A stretch of 61,441 bases of DNA from contig NZ_JAIQLH010000007.1 of NCBI RefSeq assembly GCF_020037025.1, forward strand, positions 1 through 61,441, written 5' to 3'. The stretch's first letter is position 1. Every line of letters starts with the position of its first letter. The notes under the pieces are model-generated. The model saw only the letters and a list, made by a program, of their open reading frames with translations. It ran no database searches and was not told where the DNA came from. Position numbers and translations under genes: made by a program. The DNA comes from Streptomyces huiliensis (GTDB lineage Bacteria > Actinomycetota > Actinomycetes > Streptomycetales > Streptomycetaceae). This document shows positions 1-9,658 of the stretch, piece after piece.

Positions 1-82
1 AGGGGAGGGCCCCCGCACCCCCCGTTACCGCGCTCCGCGCGGTTGTCCTCAAACTCCCCCAGAGGGGGTACCCCCAGACGGG
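1..82 (-). repeat. Streptomycete intergenic repeat, copy 1
   Basis: Read on the minus strand, this stretch carries a run of short GC palindromes: a GGGGGTACCCCC core, then CTGGGGGAGTTTGAGGAC, then the hairpin CCGCGCGGAGCGCGG. The same order of elements recurs near 2424, 31070, 55503 and 58013. It covers the 3' end of the regulator gene at 49-931 and supplies its stop codon. The repeat continues to the window edge, so its full extent is unknown. The function is not known; the hairpins suggest a role at transcript ends. Confidence 0.7.
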
Positions 83-931
83 CTCTTCAGCAGCCCCTCC
101 ACCCGCTCCGCCGTCCCCGTCCCGGGAACGGGGTTGTGCACCGCGATCGTCAGATCCGGCCGCGACGGAACCCGCAGCGGCGTGCTCTCGAAGCACAGCC
201 GGCCGACCCCGCGGATGGTCGATCTCGTACACCAACTGCCCCTCCGGACTCACGTCCCCGGCCTCCCACCACCGCGCGAACTCCCCGCTCAACGCGCACA
301 ACCCGGCCACCGTCTCCGCCACATCCCCCGCCGCCGACCCGGGCCACTCACTCCGCGAGGCGCGGAACTGGGCGACGAGGCGGCGGGCGTTCTCCTCCCA
401 CCGGGCGTCCGCCCGGCAGACCGGGTCGGTGAAGAAGTCGGCCAGCCAGTTACGGCGCTCGCCCGGCCGGAAGCCCCAGACGAGCGCCGCCGACGCGTTG
501 TGGGCGACGGTGTTCCAGCAGGGGTCCAGGATGTGCGCGGGCCAGGGCAGCCAAGCGTCGATCAGCCGCCGGAGGCCCGGGCACAGGTCGTCCGGCCGCT
601 GCCCGGACTCCGGCGGCGGCGGGTTCAGCCCGGCCAGGACGTAGAGGTGGCGCCGCTCGACGGACGTCAGCCGCAGCACCCGGGCGACCCCGTCGAGCAC
701 CTGCGCCGAGACGGTGATGTCCCGCCCCTGCTCCAGCCACTGGTACCAGGTGGTCCCCACCCCGGCGAGGACGGCGACCTCCTCGCGCCGCAGCCCCGGC
801 GTACGGCGGACGCCGCCGACCGGCAGGCCCGCCTCCGCCGGGCTCACCCGGGCCCGCCGGCTCATCAGGAAGCGGCGCAGTTCGTCACGGCGCTGCGGCC
901 GTACGCCGCCCGCGCGCGGTGCGGTGGTCAC
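49..931 (-). pseudogene. XRE-family regulator with MmyB-like ligand domain, apparent frameshift
   Basis: This is a helix-turn-helix regulator of the MmyB type. It starts at GTG 931, behind a G-rich ribosome site. The HTH lies at about residues 12-75 (TPGLRREEVAVLAGVGTTWY, then WLEQGRDITVSAQVL). The C-terminal ligand-binding domain follows. The frame is intact to EIDHPR near position 210. There, a run of four C (207-210; GGGG in the mRNA) breaks it. Removing one base restores the family sequence VGRLCFESTPLRV and ends at a TGA at 49-51. Without the correction the frame stays open beyond the window. The gene is divergent from the MFS exporter at 1027, so it probably controls that gene. This could be a real inactivating indel or a sequencing error in a homopolymer. 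The intact homologue at 40991-42001 aligns through the corrected region. Confidence 0.8.
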
Positions 932-1026
932 GGGTCCCCCCTCGCTCTGCCACCCCGGCTGGTAGTCCGACTGCCACCATAAACACGCTCTCCCCGGCGG
1001 TATTCCGGGCGGCCGACGGTAGGGGC

Positions 1027-2457
1027 ATGCCGTACGACACGTCCGACGACGTCCTCACGACCTCTCCGCCCACCGCGTCCGCCCTCTCCTCCCGGGCCCG
1101 GCTGACGCTCCTGGTGCTGTGCACCGCGCAGTTCGTCGTCACGCTCGACTTCTCGATCCTCAACGTCGCGCTGCCCGTGCTCGGCGACGACCTCGGCATG
1201 GGCCGCTCCGACCTCCAGTGGGCCGTCACCGCGTTCGCCCTGCCCTCCGGCGGACTCCTGCTGCTGTCCGGCCGGCTCGCCGACCGGTACGGCCGACGCC
1301 GGCTGTTCCTGCTGGGGCTGGCCGTGTTCACCGTGGCGTCGGTGCTGGTCACCCTCGCCTGGGACCCCGCCTCGTTCCTGGCCGGCCGGGCCCTCCAGGG
1401 CGTCGGCGCGGCCCTGATCGTCCCCACCGGCATGGCCCTGCTGACCACCACCTTCCCCGAGGGCCCGCAGCGCGAACGCGCCCTCGGCATCAGCGGCACC
1501 CTGCTCTCGCTCGGCTACACCACCGGAATGGTGCTCGGCGGAGTGCTGACGGACGGCCTCGGCTGGCGGTCCACGATGGGCCTGCTCGCCGCCGCGGGCG
1601 CCGCGGTCCTGTCGGTGGCGCCGGGCGCACTGCCTCCGGAGGACGCCGGAGCGCGGGCCGGCGCCCGCCGCCCGGTCGACCTGCCCGGCGCGCTGACGGT
1701 CACCGGCGGGCTGTTCGCCCTCGTCTACGGTCTGTCGACGGCTGCCGAGAACGGGTTCGGCCGCGCCGACGTGATCGTCGCGCTCGTCGCCGCCGCGGCC
1801 CTGCTGGGCGCCTTCGCGGTCGTCGAGTCCCGCGTCGCCGACCCGCTCGTCCCGCTGCCGATGCTGCGCCGGCCGACGGTCGCCTGGGGGAACCTGGGCG
1901 GGCTGGCGACGGTCTCGACGATGACCGCCCTGATCTTCCTGCTGACCCTCTACCTCCAGGAGGAACTGGGTCTCTCGGCCTTCCGCACCGGCCTGCTCTT
2001 CGGCGTGCAGGGCCTGTTCGCCGCCTTCGCCGGGCTGACCGCCTCGCGGGTCATCGGCCGCCTCGGCGCCCATCGCGCGCTCGTCGCCGGACTGCTGCTG
2101 CAGACCGTCAGCACGGCACCGCTGCTGTGGCTCGGCACCGGGCCGGCCGCCGCCTGGTGGGCGCTCGCGGCGGCCTCCGCCGGCGTCGTCGGCAACCTCT
2201 GGGCCGTGGTCGCCTACGGCGTCACCGCCACGGCCGGCCTCCCGCCCGCCGCCCAGGGTCTGGCGACGGGCCTGGTGACCAGCGCCCAGCAGCTGGGCAC
2301 GACGGTCGGGATTCCGCTGCTCAGCGCGGCGGCTTCGGCGTGGGGGACGCGGACGGCGTTCGGGGTTGACGCTGTGGTGGTGGGGGTCGCGGCGGCGATG
2401 GTGGCGGCGGGGCTACGGGTCAGCCCGTCTGGGGGTACCCCCTCTGGGGGAGTTTGA
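1027..2457 (+). CDS. MFS drug-export transporter, DHA2/EmrB-QacA type
   Basis: This is a 476-residue multi-pass membrane protein of the major facilitator superfamily, probably a proton-coupled drug or metabolite exporter. The first membrane helix contains the motif D-F-S-I-L-N-V-A-L-P. The cytoplasmic motif A, GRLADRYGRRRLF, follows at about residues 85-97, and the motif-C-like stretch GYTTGMVLGGVL lies near residue 165. ATG 1027 is preferred over the upstream ATG at 919, because the added 36 residues look like non-coding sequence and would overlap the divergent regulator. The last residues, SPSGGTPSGGV, are encoded by an intergenic repeat and match the end of the frame-corrected regulator at 49-931. 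The substrate is unknown. Regulation by the neighbouring XRE protein is an inference from the divergent layout. Confidence 0.88.
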   Translation: MPYDTSDDVLTTSPPTASALSSRARLTLLVLCTAQFVVTLDFSILNVALPVLGDDLGMGRSDLQWAVTAFALPSGGLLLLSGRLADRYGRRRLFLLGLAVFTVASVLVTLAWDPASFLAGRALQGVGAALIVPTGMALLTTTFPEGPQRERALGISGTLLSLGYTTGMVLGGVLTDGLGWRSTMGLLAAAGAAVLSVAPGALPPEDAGARAGARRPVDLPGALTVTGGLFALVYGLSTAAENGFGRADVIVALVAAAALLGAFAVVESRVADPLVPLPMLRRPTVAWGNLGGLATVSTMTALIFLLTLYLQEELGLSAFRTGLLFGVQGLFAAFAGLTASRVIGRLGAHRALVAGLLLQTVSTAPLLWLGTGPAAAWWALAAASAGVVGNLWAVVAYGVTATAGLPPAAQGLATGLVTSAQQLGTTVGIPLLSAAASAWGTRTAFGVDAVVVGVAAAMVAAGLRVSPSGGTPSGGV

Positions 2458-2536
2458 GGACAACCGCGCGGAGCGCGGTTGTGGGAGGTCTGGGGGCTTG
2501 CCCCCAGGAATCGGCGAAGGGGCGGGACCGGGGCAC
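2424..2536 (+). repeat. Streptomycete intergenic repeat, copy 2
   Basis: Same element order as copy 1: GGGGGTACCCCC, CTGGGGGAGTTTGAGGAC, CCGCGCGGAGCGCGG. A second hairpin, CTGGGGG CTTG CCCCCAG, and the terminal block GGCGGGACCGGGGCAC follow. The first 34 bases are translated as the end of the MFS gene, and the TGA inside GTTTGAGGAC is its stop. The remainder lies between two convergent genes and probably folds as a transcript-end structure. Confidence 0.75.
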
Positions 2537-2559
2537 CGCCCGCCGCAGGCGCGCCCGCC

Positions 2560-2970
2560 TCACCCCGGCCCCTCCCCCCGCAGCCGCACCTGCTCCTCCA
2601 GCCGCTCCAGGCTCTTGTCCAGCGCCTCCTCCACCACCCCGTCGTCCGGCCGGTGCGAGCCCTGGTGGAAGGAGAGGTGCACGGTGACCTGGCTGGTGCC
2701 GCTGCCGTTGCCCGCGACCTGGAGCCAGCCGCTGTACCGGCCGTCCTCGCGAGTCCCCCACTCCAGCCGCAGCTGTTCCTTGCGCGCGCGGACGAGGGCG
2801 TCGGCGTCCTCGCCGGTCCGGTCCTCGTGCACGGTGACGGCCGGCGGATCGTCGGGGTGGACGTGCAGGTCCCGGGGGAGCCAGCTGTCGAGCCGGTTGA
2901 GGTCGCAGACCTGGTCGAAGACCATCTCGGGCTGCGCGGGCAGGGTGCGGGTGCGTTCGAACTCGCTCAT
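2560..2970 (-). CDS. SRPBCC family protein (START-like fold)
   Basis: A 136-residue cytoplasmic protein beginning MSEFERTRTLPAQPEMVFDQ. An early beta strand, a helix starting at PEMVFDQVCDLNRLDSWLP and a long C-terminal helix (EEALDKSLERLEEQVRL) fit the SRPBCC/polyketide-cyclase-like fold, which binds hydrophobic ligands. ATG 2970 is favoured because the upstream in-frame extension, rich in Gly and Pro, is not conserved-looking. It is convergent with the MFS gene and separated from it by the intergenic repeat. No catalytic residues can be assigned, so the ligand and role remain unknown. Confidence 0.75.
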   Translation of the reverse strand: MSEFERTRTLPAQPEMVFDQVCDLNRLDSWLPRDLHVHPDDPPAVTVHEDRTGEDADALVRARKEQLRLEWGTREDGRYSGWLQVAGNGSGTSQVTVHLSFHQGSHRPDDGVVEEALDKSLERLEEQVRLRGEGPG

Positions 2971-3092
2971 GGAGGGCGGGTAACCGGCCCCGCCCCCGTC
3001 CATGCGGCGGGACGCCCCGGATTCCCCCGGACGGCCCGCCCGGCGACGCCCCCGCGCGCCCGCGCCCCCGCGCCCCCGCGCCCCCGAAACCG

Positions 3093-4388
3093 CTACTCCG
3101 CCCGCACCGGCTCCACCAGCACCGTCACGATCCGGTTCCGCCGCCCCGCCGGCGCCTCCGCTGTCAGCCGCAGCGCCGTCACCGACGGATCGGCGCCGTG
3201 CTCCGGAAGGGGCACGTCCGCCGTCGCACCCGCGATCGGCACCCTCCCCAGCGCCTTGGCGAGCAGCCCGCCGACCGTCTCGACGTCCTCGTCGTCCAAC
3301 TCCTCGATGCCGTACAGCTCGCCGAGGTCGCCGATGTCCAGCCGGGCCGTGACCCGGTAGCGGCCGTCGCCCAGCTCCTCCACGGGCGGCAGCTCCCGGT
3401 CGTACTCGTCGGTGATCTCGCCGACGATCTCCTCCAGGATGTCCTCGATGGTGACGATGCCGGCCGTGCCGCCGTACTCGTCGATGACGACCGCGCAGTG
3501 GTTGCGCTGCTGCTGCATCTCGCGCAGCAGGTCGCCGGCGTTCTTGGTGTCGGGGACGAACACCGCGGGCCGCATGGCCGTCGAGACCGGCTCGGACTCG
3601 GCCTCGCGGTTGATGTGCGTCCGCCGCACCAGGTCCTTCAGGTACACCACACCGACGACGTCGTCCTCGTTCTCGCCCGTCACCGGTATCCGGGAGAAAC
3701 CGGAGCGCAGCGCCAGGGTGAGCGCCTGCCGGATGGTCTTGCCGCGTTCTATGACGACGAGGTCGGTGCGCGGCACCATCACCTCACGGACGAGGGTGTC
3801 GCCGAGTTCGAAGACGGAGTGGACCATGCGCCGCTCGTCGTCCTCGATCAGCGACTCCTTCTCGGCCAGGTCGACCATCGCCCGCAGCTCCGCCTCCGAG
3901 GCGAAGGGGCCCATGCGGAAGCCGCGGCCCGGGGTGAGGGCGTTGCCGATGAGGATCAGCAGCCGGGGCACCGGACCCATGATCCGGGCCAGCGGCAGCA
4001 GGACGTACGCCGCGGCGGTCGCGGTGTTCAGCGGGTGCTGGCGGCCGATGGTGCGCGGCGAGACGCCGACGGCCACGTAGGAGACGAGGACCATCACCGC
4101 GACGGCGACGGTCAGCGCCTCCCAGGTGGCGTCGAACTCACGGAGGCACACGTACGTCGTGAGCACCCCGGCCGCCATCTCGCAGGCGACCCGCACCAGC
4201 AGCGCCACGTTGAGGTAGCGGGTGGGGTCGGAGGCGACGGCCATCAGCTTCGCGCTGCCGCGGCGGCCCGCCCGGACCGCCTCCTCGGCCCGGAACCGGG
4301 TGGTCCGGGCCAGGCCGGCCTCCGCGCAGGCGGCCAGCCAGGCGACGACGAGCAGGAGGACCGCCGCGGCGATCAGCCGGCCGGTCAC
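3093..4388 (-). CDS. CNNM/CorC-type membrane protein with CBS pair (hemolysin family)
   Basis: A 431-residue protein with three parts. The N-terminal membrane (CNNM/DUF21) domain covers about residues 1-150, with hydrophobic stretches such as [24 protein letters not shown]-domain pair covers about 190-310 ([14 protein letters not shown], then [20 protein letters not shown]). A CorC/HlyC C-terminal domain follows, near 330-425. Such proteins are linked to divalent cation (Mg/Co) export or homeostasis; the old 'hemolysin' name is not functional evidence. The start is GTG 4388, whose bases overlap the TGA of ybeY (GTGA). This indicates translational coupling in the phoH-ybeY-CNNM operon, a layout widespread in actinobacteria. 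Confidence 0.9.
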   Translation of the reverse strand: MTGRLIAAAVLLLVVAWLAACAEAGLARTTRFRAEEAVRAGRRGSAKLMAVASDPTRYLNVALLVRVACEMAAGVLTTYVCLREFDATWEALTVAVAVMVLVSYVAVGVSPRTIGRQHPLNTATAAAYVLLPLARIMGPVPRLLILIGNALTPGRGFRMGPFASEAELRAMVDLAEKESLIEDDERRMVHSVFELGDTLVREVMVPRTDLVVIERGKTIRQALTLALRSGFSRIPVTGENEDDVVGVVYLKDLVRRTHINREAESEPVSTAMRPAVFVPDTKNAGDLLREMQQQRNHCAVVIDEYGGTAGIVTIEDILEEIVGEITDEYDRELPPVEELGDGRYRVTARLDIGDLGELYGIEELDDEDVETVGGLLAKALGRVPIAGATADVPLPEHGADPSVTALRLTAEAPAGRRNRIVTVLVEPVRAE

Positions 4389-4882
4389 GTGATCGTCGGA
4401 GCCGGGGAGGGCCCTTCGATCCCGCGCTCGGCGCGCCAGCCGTCGATGATCGCCGCCTGGAGGCCGAACATCTCGGCCTTCTCGTCGGGTTCCTCGTGGT
4501 CGTAGCCGAGGAGGTGGAGCACCCCGTGCACGGTGAGGAGCTGGAGCTCCTCGTCCATCGAGTGCCCGGTGGGGGCCGCCTCGCCCTGCTGCTGCGCGAC
4601 CTCCGGGCAGAGCACGATGTCACCGAGGAGCCCCTGCGGGGGCTCGTCGTCGTCCTTGGCCGGCGGACGGAGCTCGTCCATCGGGAAGGACATGACATCG
4701 GTCGGCCCGGGCAGGTCCATCCACTGGATGTGGAGCTGCTCCATAGCCTCGGTGTCGACGACGATGACCGAGAGCTCGGAGAGCGGGTGGATGCGCATCC
4801 GGGCGAGGGCGTAGCGGGCGACGTCGAGGATCGCCTTCTCGTCGACCTCGGTGCCGGATTCGTTGTTGACGTCGATCGCCAT
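4385..4882 (-). CDS. ybeY: Endoribonuclease YbeY, rRNA maturation factor
   Basis: A 165-residue metal-dependent endoribonuclease of the UPF0054 family, which acts in 16S rRNA 3' maturation and ribosome quality control. The zinc-binding signature H-x3-H-x5-H is visible as [11 protein letters not shown] near residues 120-130, and the family stretch [15 protein letters not shown] is at about 55-70. The start at ATG 4882 ([10 protein letters not shown]) matches the family's N-terminus, so the in-frame upstream extension to 5095 is rejected. It lies 13 bases after phoH and overlaps the next gene by 4 bases, so the three genes are almost surely one transcript. Confidence 0.95.
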   Translation of the reverse strand: MAIDVNNESGTEVDEKAILDVARYALARMRIHPLSELSVIVVDTEAMEQLHIQWMDLPGPTDVMSFPMDELRPPAKDDDEPPQGLLGDIVLCPEVAQQQGEAAPTGHSMDEELQLLTVHGVLHLLGYDHEEPDEKAEMFGLQAAIIDGWRAERGIEGPSPAPTIT

Positions 4883-4895
4883 GGTGCTCAGCTTT

Positions 4896-5903
<1,008 letters not shown>

Positions 5904-6048
5904 GGGCCGGCACTCGGGCCTGCTCATCCCTCTTTCCGTGTGCGTGCGTCCGGCGACCGTCGATCGCTCGGCCGGCCGCCCCGTACGGTCAAGGGTACGC
6001 CGGAGGCCGGACGGGTCCGAGGGGTTTTGCGCCCCACCCGGCCCGGGC

Positions 6049-7287
6049 TCACGCCCCCCGGAACCCCAGCGTCGGCTGGGCGCGGCGGAGCGGCCAGGGG
6101 CGGGCGGCGCCGGGCAGGAGCCCGTCGAGGAAGGCGTAGCGGCGGAGGGTGTCCCGGGACTGGTCGTCGTAGGCGCGGACGTGCTGCCACCAGGCGGCGA
6201 CCTCCACCCAGCCGGGGGCGGAGAGCGAGCCGCCGAATTCCTGGACGGAGAGGGCCGAGGTCAGGCAGGCGAAGGCGAGGCGGTCGGCGAGCGGCCAGTC
6301 GGCGAGGGTGCCGGCGACGAAGCCGGCGACGAAGACGTCCCCGGCGCCGGTGGGGTCCAGGGCCTCGACGACGATGGCGGGGACCTCGGCGGTCTCGCCG
6401 GTGCGCCCGTCGGCGGCGTAGGCGCCCTTCTCGCCCATGGTGACGACGGCCAGCGGCACCCGGTCGGCGAGCGCGCGGGCGGCGGCCCGGGGGCAGTCGG
6501 CGCGGGTGTAGCGCATGGCCTCCTCGGCGTTGGGCAGGAAGGCCTCGCAGTGTTCCAGGTCGGCGAGGTCGGACGGGTCCCAGCGGCCCGTGTCGTCCCA
6601 GCCGACGTCGGCGAAGACGCGACTGCCGGAGCGGGCGGCGTTGGCGATCCACTCCTCCCGGCGGCCGGGGACGAGCAGGGCGACGGCGGCCTTGGCGGGC
6701 ACCGGGCACAGGGGGGCGGGCGTCTCGGGGAGCGGCGCCTCGTGGCCGTGCGAGACCATCGTCCGCTCGCCCTCGTAGGCCATGGAGACGGTCACCGGGG
6801 AGTGCCAGCCGGGGACGGTCCGGGAGGGGCCGAGGTCGATGCCCTCGCCGCGGGAGAGCGCCTCCCAGCAGTACTCGCCGTACATGTCGTCGCCGAAGGC
6901 GGCGGCGAGGGTGGTGCGCAGGCCCAGCCGGGCCAGGGCGGTGGCCATGTTGGCGATGCCGCCGGGGCTGGAGCCCATCCCGCGGGCCCAGGACTCGGTG
7001 CCGCGCACGGGGGCGGAGTCGAGGCCGGTGAAGATGATGTCGAGGAAGACGGTGCCGGTCAGGTAGACGTCGAACTCCGGTCCGCCCTCCGCGCGTACGG
7101 CGGCGAGGGGGTCGAGCACCGGGGCCTGGCCGCCGCGGGATCCCAGGGACACGCCCGTGACCGGCGCTCTTCCCGGCCGGCTCGCCGGTCGGCTTGCCGG
7201 TCGGCTTCCCGGCCGGCGCGGGGCGGTGCCCTCGGCGGCGTCCGCGGGGGCACGGTCCGCGGAGGCACGGTCCGCAGAGATCGTCAT
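6049..7287 (-). CDS. PfkB-family carbohydrate kinase
   Basis: A 412-residue sugar kinase of the PfkB/ribokinase family. The first PfkB signature, SSPGGIANMATALARLG, is at about residue 106, and the catalytic C-terminal signature DPTGAGDVFVAGFVAG is near 310, with the expected anion-hole GAGD and catalytic Asp. The first 45 or so residues are low complexity (RPGSRPASRPASRPGRAP). They come from a DNA tract of repeated CGGCTCGCCGGTCGG-like units near 7175-7220, so the true start could lie downstream of ATG 7287. It is divergent from the GH4 glycosidase at 7356 with only 68 bases between them, which suggests shared control and a common sugar substrate. That substrate is unknown. Confidence 0.85.
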   Translation of the reverse strand: MTISADRASADRAPADAAEGTAPRRPGSRPASRPASRPGRAPVTGVSLGSRGGQAPVLDPLAAVRAEGGPEFDVYLTGTVFLDIIFTGLDSAPVRGTESWARGMGSSPGGIANMATALARLGLRTTLAAAFGDDMYGEYCWEALSRGEGIDLGPSRTVPGWHSPVTVSMAYEGERTMVSHGHEAPLPETPAPLCPVPAKAAVALLVPGRREEWIANAARSGSRVFADVGWDDTGRWDPSDLADLEHCEAFLPNAEEAMRYTRADCPRAAARALADRVPLAVVTMGEKGAYAADGRTGETAEVPAIVVEALDPTGAGDVFVAGFVAGTLADWPLADRLAFACLTSALSVQEFGGSLSAPGWVEVAAWWQHVRAYDDQSRDTLRRYAFLDGLLPGAARPWPLRRAQPTLGFRGA

Positions 7288-7355
7288 GCTCTCGCTGCTC
7301 CTCTCAGAGGGTGCGGGTCCGGACAGTGTGCCCGATGCTGCGGTACGTTCCGGCC

Positions 7356-8678
7356 ATGAGGCTGACGATTCTCGGCGGTGGCGGCTTCCGGGTGCCGTTG
7401 GTGCACCGGGCCCTTCTTGACGACGCGCGGCGCGACGCACCCGGCCGCGTGACCGAACTGGTCCTGTTCGACACGGATTCGATGCGGGCGCGGGTGATCA
7501 GATCCGTGCTCACCGCGCAGGCGGAGGGGGTGCCCGGCGCCCCGTCCGTCCGGGTGGCCGACGACCTGGACGACGCCCTGCGCGGCACGGACTTCGTCTT
7601 CTCGGCGATCCGCGTGGGCGGGACGGCGGGACGGGTGCGGGACGAGCGGATCGCCCTGGGAGAGGGGGTGTTGGGGCAGGAGACGGTCGGCGCCGGCGGC
7701 GTCCTCTACGGGATGCGGACGGTTCCGGTGGCCCTGGACATCGCGCAGCGGGTGGCCGAACTGGCCCCGGACGCGTGGGTCATCAACTTCACCAATCCGG
7801 CGGGCATGGTGACGGAGGCGATGTCCGCCGTCCTGGGTGACCGCGTCATCGGCATCTGCGACTCACCCGTGGGGCTGGTGCGCCGCGCCGCGCGGGCGGC
7901 GGGTGCCGATCCGGACCGGGTGGAGTACGACTACGTGGGGCTCAACCACCTCGGCTGGCTGCGCCGGTTGACGCTGGACGGCCGGGACCTGCTGCCCGGT
8001 CTGCTGGGCGACGGGGAGGCGCTCGCCTCCTTCGAGGAGGGGAAGCTGTTCGGCGCCGACTGGCTCCGGGCGCTGGAGGCGCTGCCCAACGAGTACCTCC
8101 AGTACTACTACTTCCGCCGGGAGACGCTGCGGGCGACGAGCGACGCGGAGCACACCCGGGGTGAGTATCTCGACCGCCAGCAGGGGGACTTCTTCTCCCG
8201 GGCGGCGGGCGCGCCGGAGCGGGCGTACGAGCTGTGGGAGCGCGCCCGGCTGGAGCGCGAGGAGACGTACGGCGCGGCGAGCCGGGCGGCGAGCGGGGGC
8301 TGGCAGCGGGACTCCTGTGACCTGGAGGGCGGCGGTTACGAGCGGGTGGCGCTGGCGCTGATGCGGGCCGTGGCGCGGGACGAGCGGGCGCGGCTGATCC
8401 TCAACGTCCGCAACATGGGGACGGTGCCGGAGATCGACCGCGAGGCGATCGTCGAGACGGTGTGCGAGGTGGGTGCCAAGGGCGCGCGGCCGCTGCCGTG
8501 CGCCCCGTTGCGCGCGGACCAGCTCGGGTTGATGCTCCAGCTCAAGGCGGTGGAGCGGGCGGTGATCGAGGCGGCCGTGAGCCGGGACCGGGGCGCCGCG
8601 CTGCGGGCGCTGGCGCTGCATCCGCTGGTGGACTCGCCGGCGGTGGCGGCGCGGATCCTGGAGCGGGCGGGGGCATGA
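7356..8678 (+). CDS. Family 4 glycoside hydrolase (6-phospho-beta-glucosidase-like)
   Basis: A 440-residue NAD- and metal-dependent glycosidase of family GH4. The N-terminal Rossmann segment is LTILGGGGFRVPLVHRAL. The family motifs INFTNPAG and GICDSP (metal-ligand Cys) appear at about residues 140-170, and GLNHLGW (metal-ligand His) near 195. GH4 enzymes use a redox-elimination mechanism on sugar 6-phosphates. ATG 7356 starts directly on the Rossmann strand. An in-frame ATG at 7335 would add seven residues. It is divergent from the PfkB kinase. No PTS genes are in the window, so a phosphorylated substrate might come from a kinase rather than a PTS; that is speculation. Confidence 0.9.
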   Translation: MRLTILGGGGFRVPLVHRALLDDARRDAPGRVTELVLFDTDSMRARVIRSVLTAQAEGVPGAPSVRVADDLDDALRGTDFVFSAIRVGGTAGRVRDERIALGEGVLGQETVGAGGVLYGMRTVPVALDIAQRVAELAPDAWVINFTNPAGMVTEAMSAVLGDRVIGICDSPVGLVRRAARAAGADPDRVEYDYVGLNHLGWLRRLTLDGRDLLPGLLGDGEALASFEEGKLFGADWLRALEALPNEYLQYYYFRRETLRATSDAEHTRGEYLDRQQGDFFSRAAGAPERAYELWERARLEREETYGAASRAASGGWQRDSCDLEGGGYERVALALMRAVARDERARLILNVRNMGTVPEIDREAIVETVCEVGAKGARPLPCAPLRADQLGLMLQLKAVERAVIEAAVSRDRGAALRALALHPLVDSPAVAARILERAGA

Positions 8679-8780
8679 GGGCCGGGGGGCTCCACCAGGG
8701 GTGACGCCTTTGGTGAGGCCCTTCCGGTGATCTTCTCGCCGGCCTCCGGCGAGCCCTCGGCGAGGGTGATCCATCCCTCA

Positions 8781-8809
8781 TTGACCGGGTGCAGAGTAGG
8801 CCCTAGCTT
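8781..8809 (+). promoter_or_regulatory. Predicted HrdB-type promoter of the HAD phosphatase
   Basis: A -35 box TTGACC at 8781-8786 and a -10 box TAGCTT at 8804-8809 are separated by 17 bases, a good match to the streptomycete housekeeping promoter. The predicted transcript would start near 8815. The downstream GTG at 8849 is preceded by AGGAG at a 7-base distance. No other use of this spacing is apparent in the region. Confidence 0.55.
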
Positions 8810-8848
8810 CACGCTGCACCCGATCACAGGTTCACCAGGAGTTCACAC

Positions 8849-9649
8849 GTGTCGCCCTCGCTGAAGACTTCCCCCCGGCGCGTCCGCATGGCCGTCGCCG
8901 GTGCCGCCGCCGTCGCCGTCGGCGCCGGCCTGTTCGCCTCCGGCGCGGCGACCGCGGACCGCTCGGTGCCCCGCTCGGACAAGGAGATCCCGAACCTCAC
9001 CCTCGTCGAGGAGAAGATCAAGGCGTACTACGGCGACACCGTCGACAAGAAGGGCGAGCACTACGCCTCCCCGAAGAGCAGCTACGCCAAGCAGGTCGCC
9101 GAGATCGAGAAGAAGGCCAAGGCCCACCTCGAGAGCGTCGTGCGGAACGCCCCGCGGAAGGGCGCCAAGCCGGCCATCGTCCTGGACGTGGACGACACCA
9201 CCCTGCTGACCTACAACTACGAGCTGAAGCAGGGCTTCCACTTCACGCCCGAGTCGCAGGACGCGTACCTGAAGTCGACCGACATGGCCGCCGTCTTCGG
9301 CATGCCGAAGCTCGTCAACTGGGCGCAGTCGAAGGGCATCACGGTCTTCTTCGTGACCGGCCGCGGCGAGCACCAGCGCGCGTGGAGCGTGCGCAACCTG
9401 AAGAACGTCGGCTACAAGCCGGCGGCCGACCGGGCGCACTTCTTCCTGAAGGACAAGAAGAACCCGCCGTCCTACCTGAAGTGCGGCGCCACCTGCACCA
9501 CGGTCGAGTACAAGTCCGGCACCCGCAAGCACATCGAGGCCCAGGGGTACCGGATCGTCGCCAACTTCGGCGACCAGTACAGCGACCTGAAGGGCGGCGC
9601 CTCGGGCCGCGAGTTCAAGATGCCGAACCCGATGTACTACCTGCCGTAA
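8849..9649 (+). CDS. Secreted HAD-superfamily acid phosphatase (class B-like)
   Basis: A 266-residue exported phosphatase. The signal peptide is clear: a basic N-terminus (KTSPRRVRMA), a hydrophobic core of Ala/Val/Gly, and an A-T-A-D cleavage zone near residue 37. The HAD motifs follow in order. Motif I is VLDVDDTTL (nucleophile and acid/base Asp, about residues 111-119). Motif II is FVTGRGEHQR. Motif IV is NFGDQYSDL near 238. A pair of Cys residues (LKCGATCTT) could form a disulfide outside the cell. The start GTG 8849 follows AGGAG, seven bases upstream. The gene has its own promoter and is convergent with rnz. Likely role: phosphomonoester hydrolysis outside the membrane. Confidence 0.88.
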   Translation: MSPSLKTSPRRVRMAVAGAAAVAVGAGLFASGAATADRSVPRSDKEIPNLTLVEEKIKAYYGDTVDKKGEHYASPKSSYAKQVAEIEKKAKAHLESVVRNAPRKGAKPAIVLDVDDTTLLTYNYELKQGFHFTPESQDAYLKSTDMAAVFGMPKLVNWAQSKGITVFFVTGRGEHQRAWSVRNLKNVGYKPAADRAHFFLKDKKNPPSYLKCGATCTTVEYKSGTRKHIEAQGYRIVANFGDQYSDLKGGASGREFKMPNPMYYLP

Positions 9650-9658
9650 GGCACCCGT

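Noticed and set aside
3198..4505. Long plus-strand open frames opposite the CNNM gene, and similar ones opposite dnaJ, leuS, lepA, obgE and others
   Set aside because: They have low-complexity Arg/Gly/Pro/His content, no family motifs, and mirror real genes with strong third-position GC. They are shadows.
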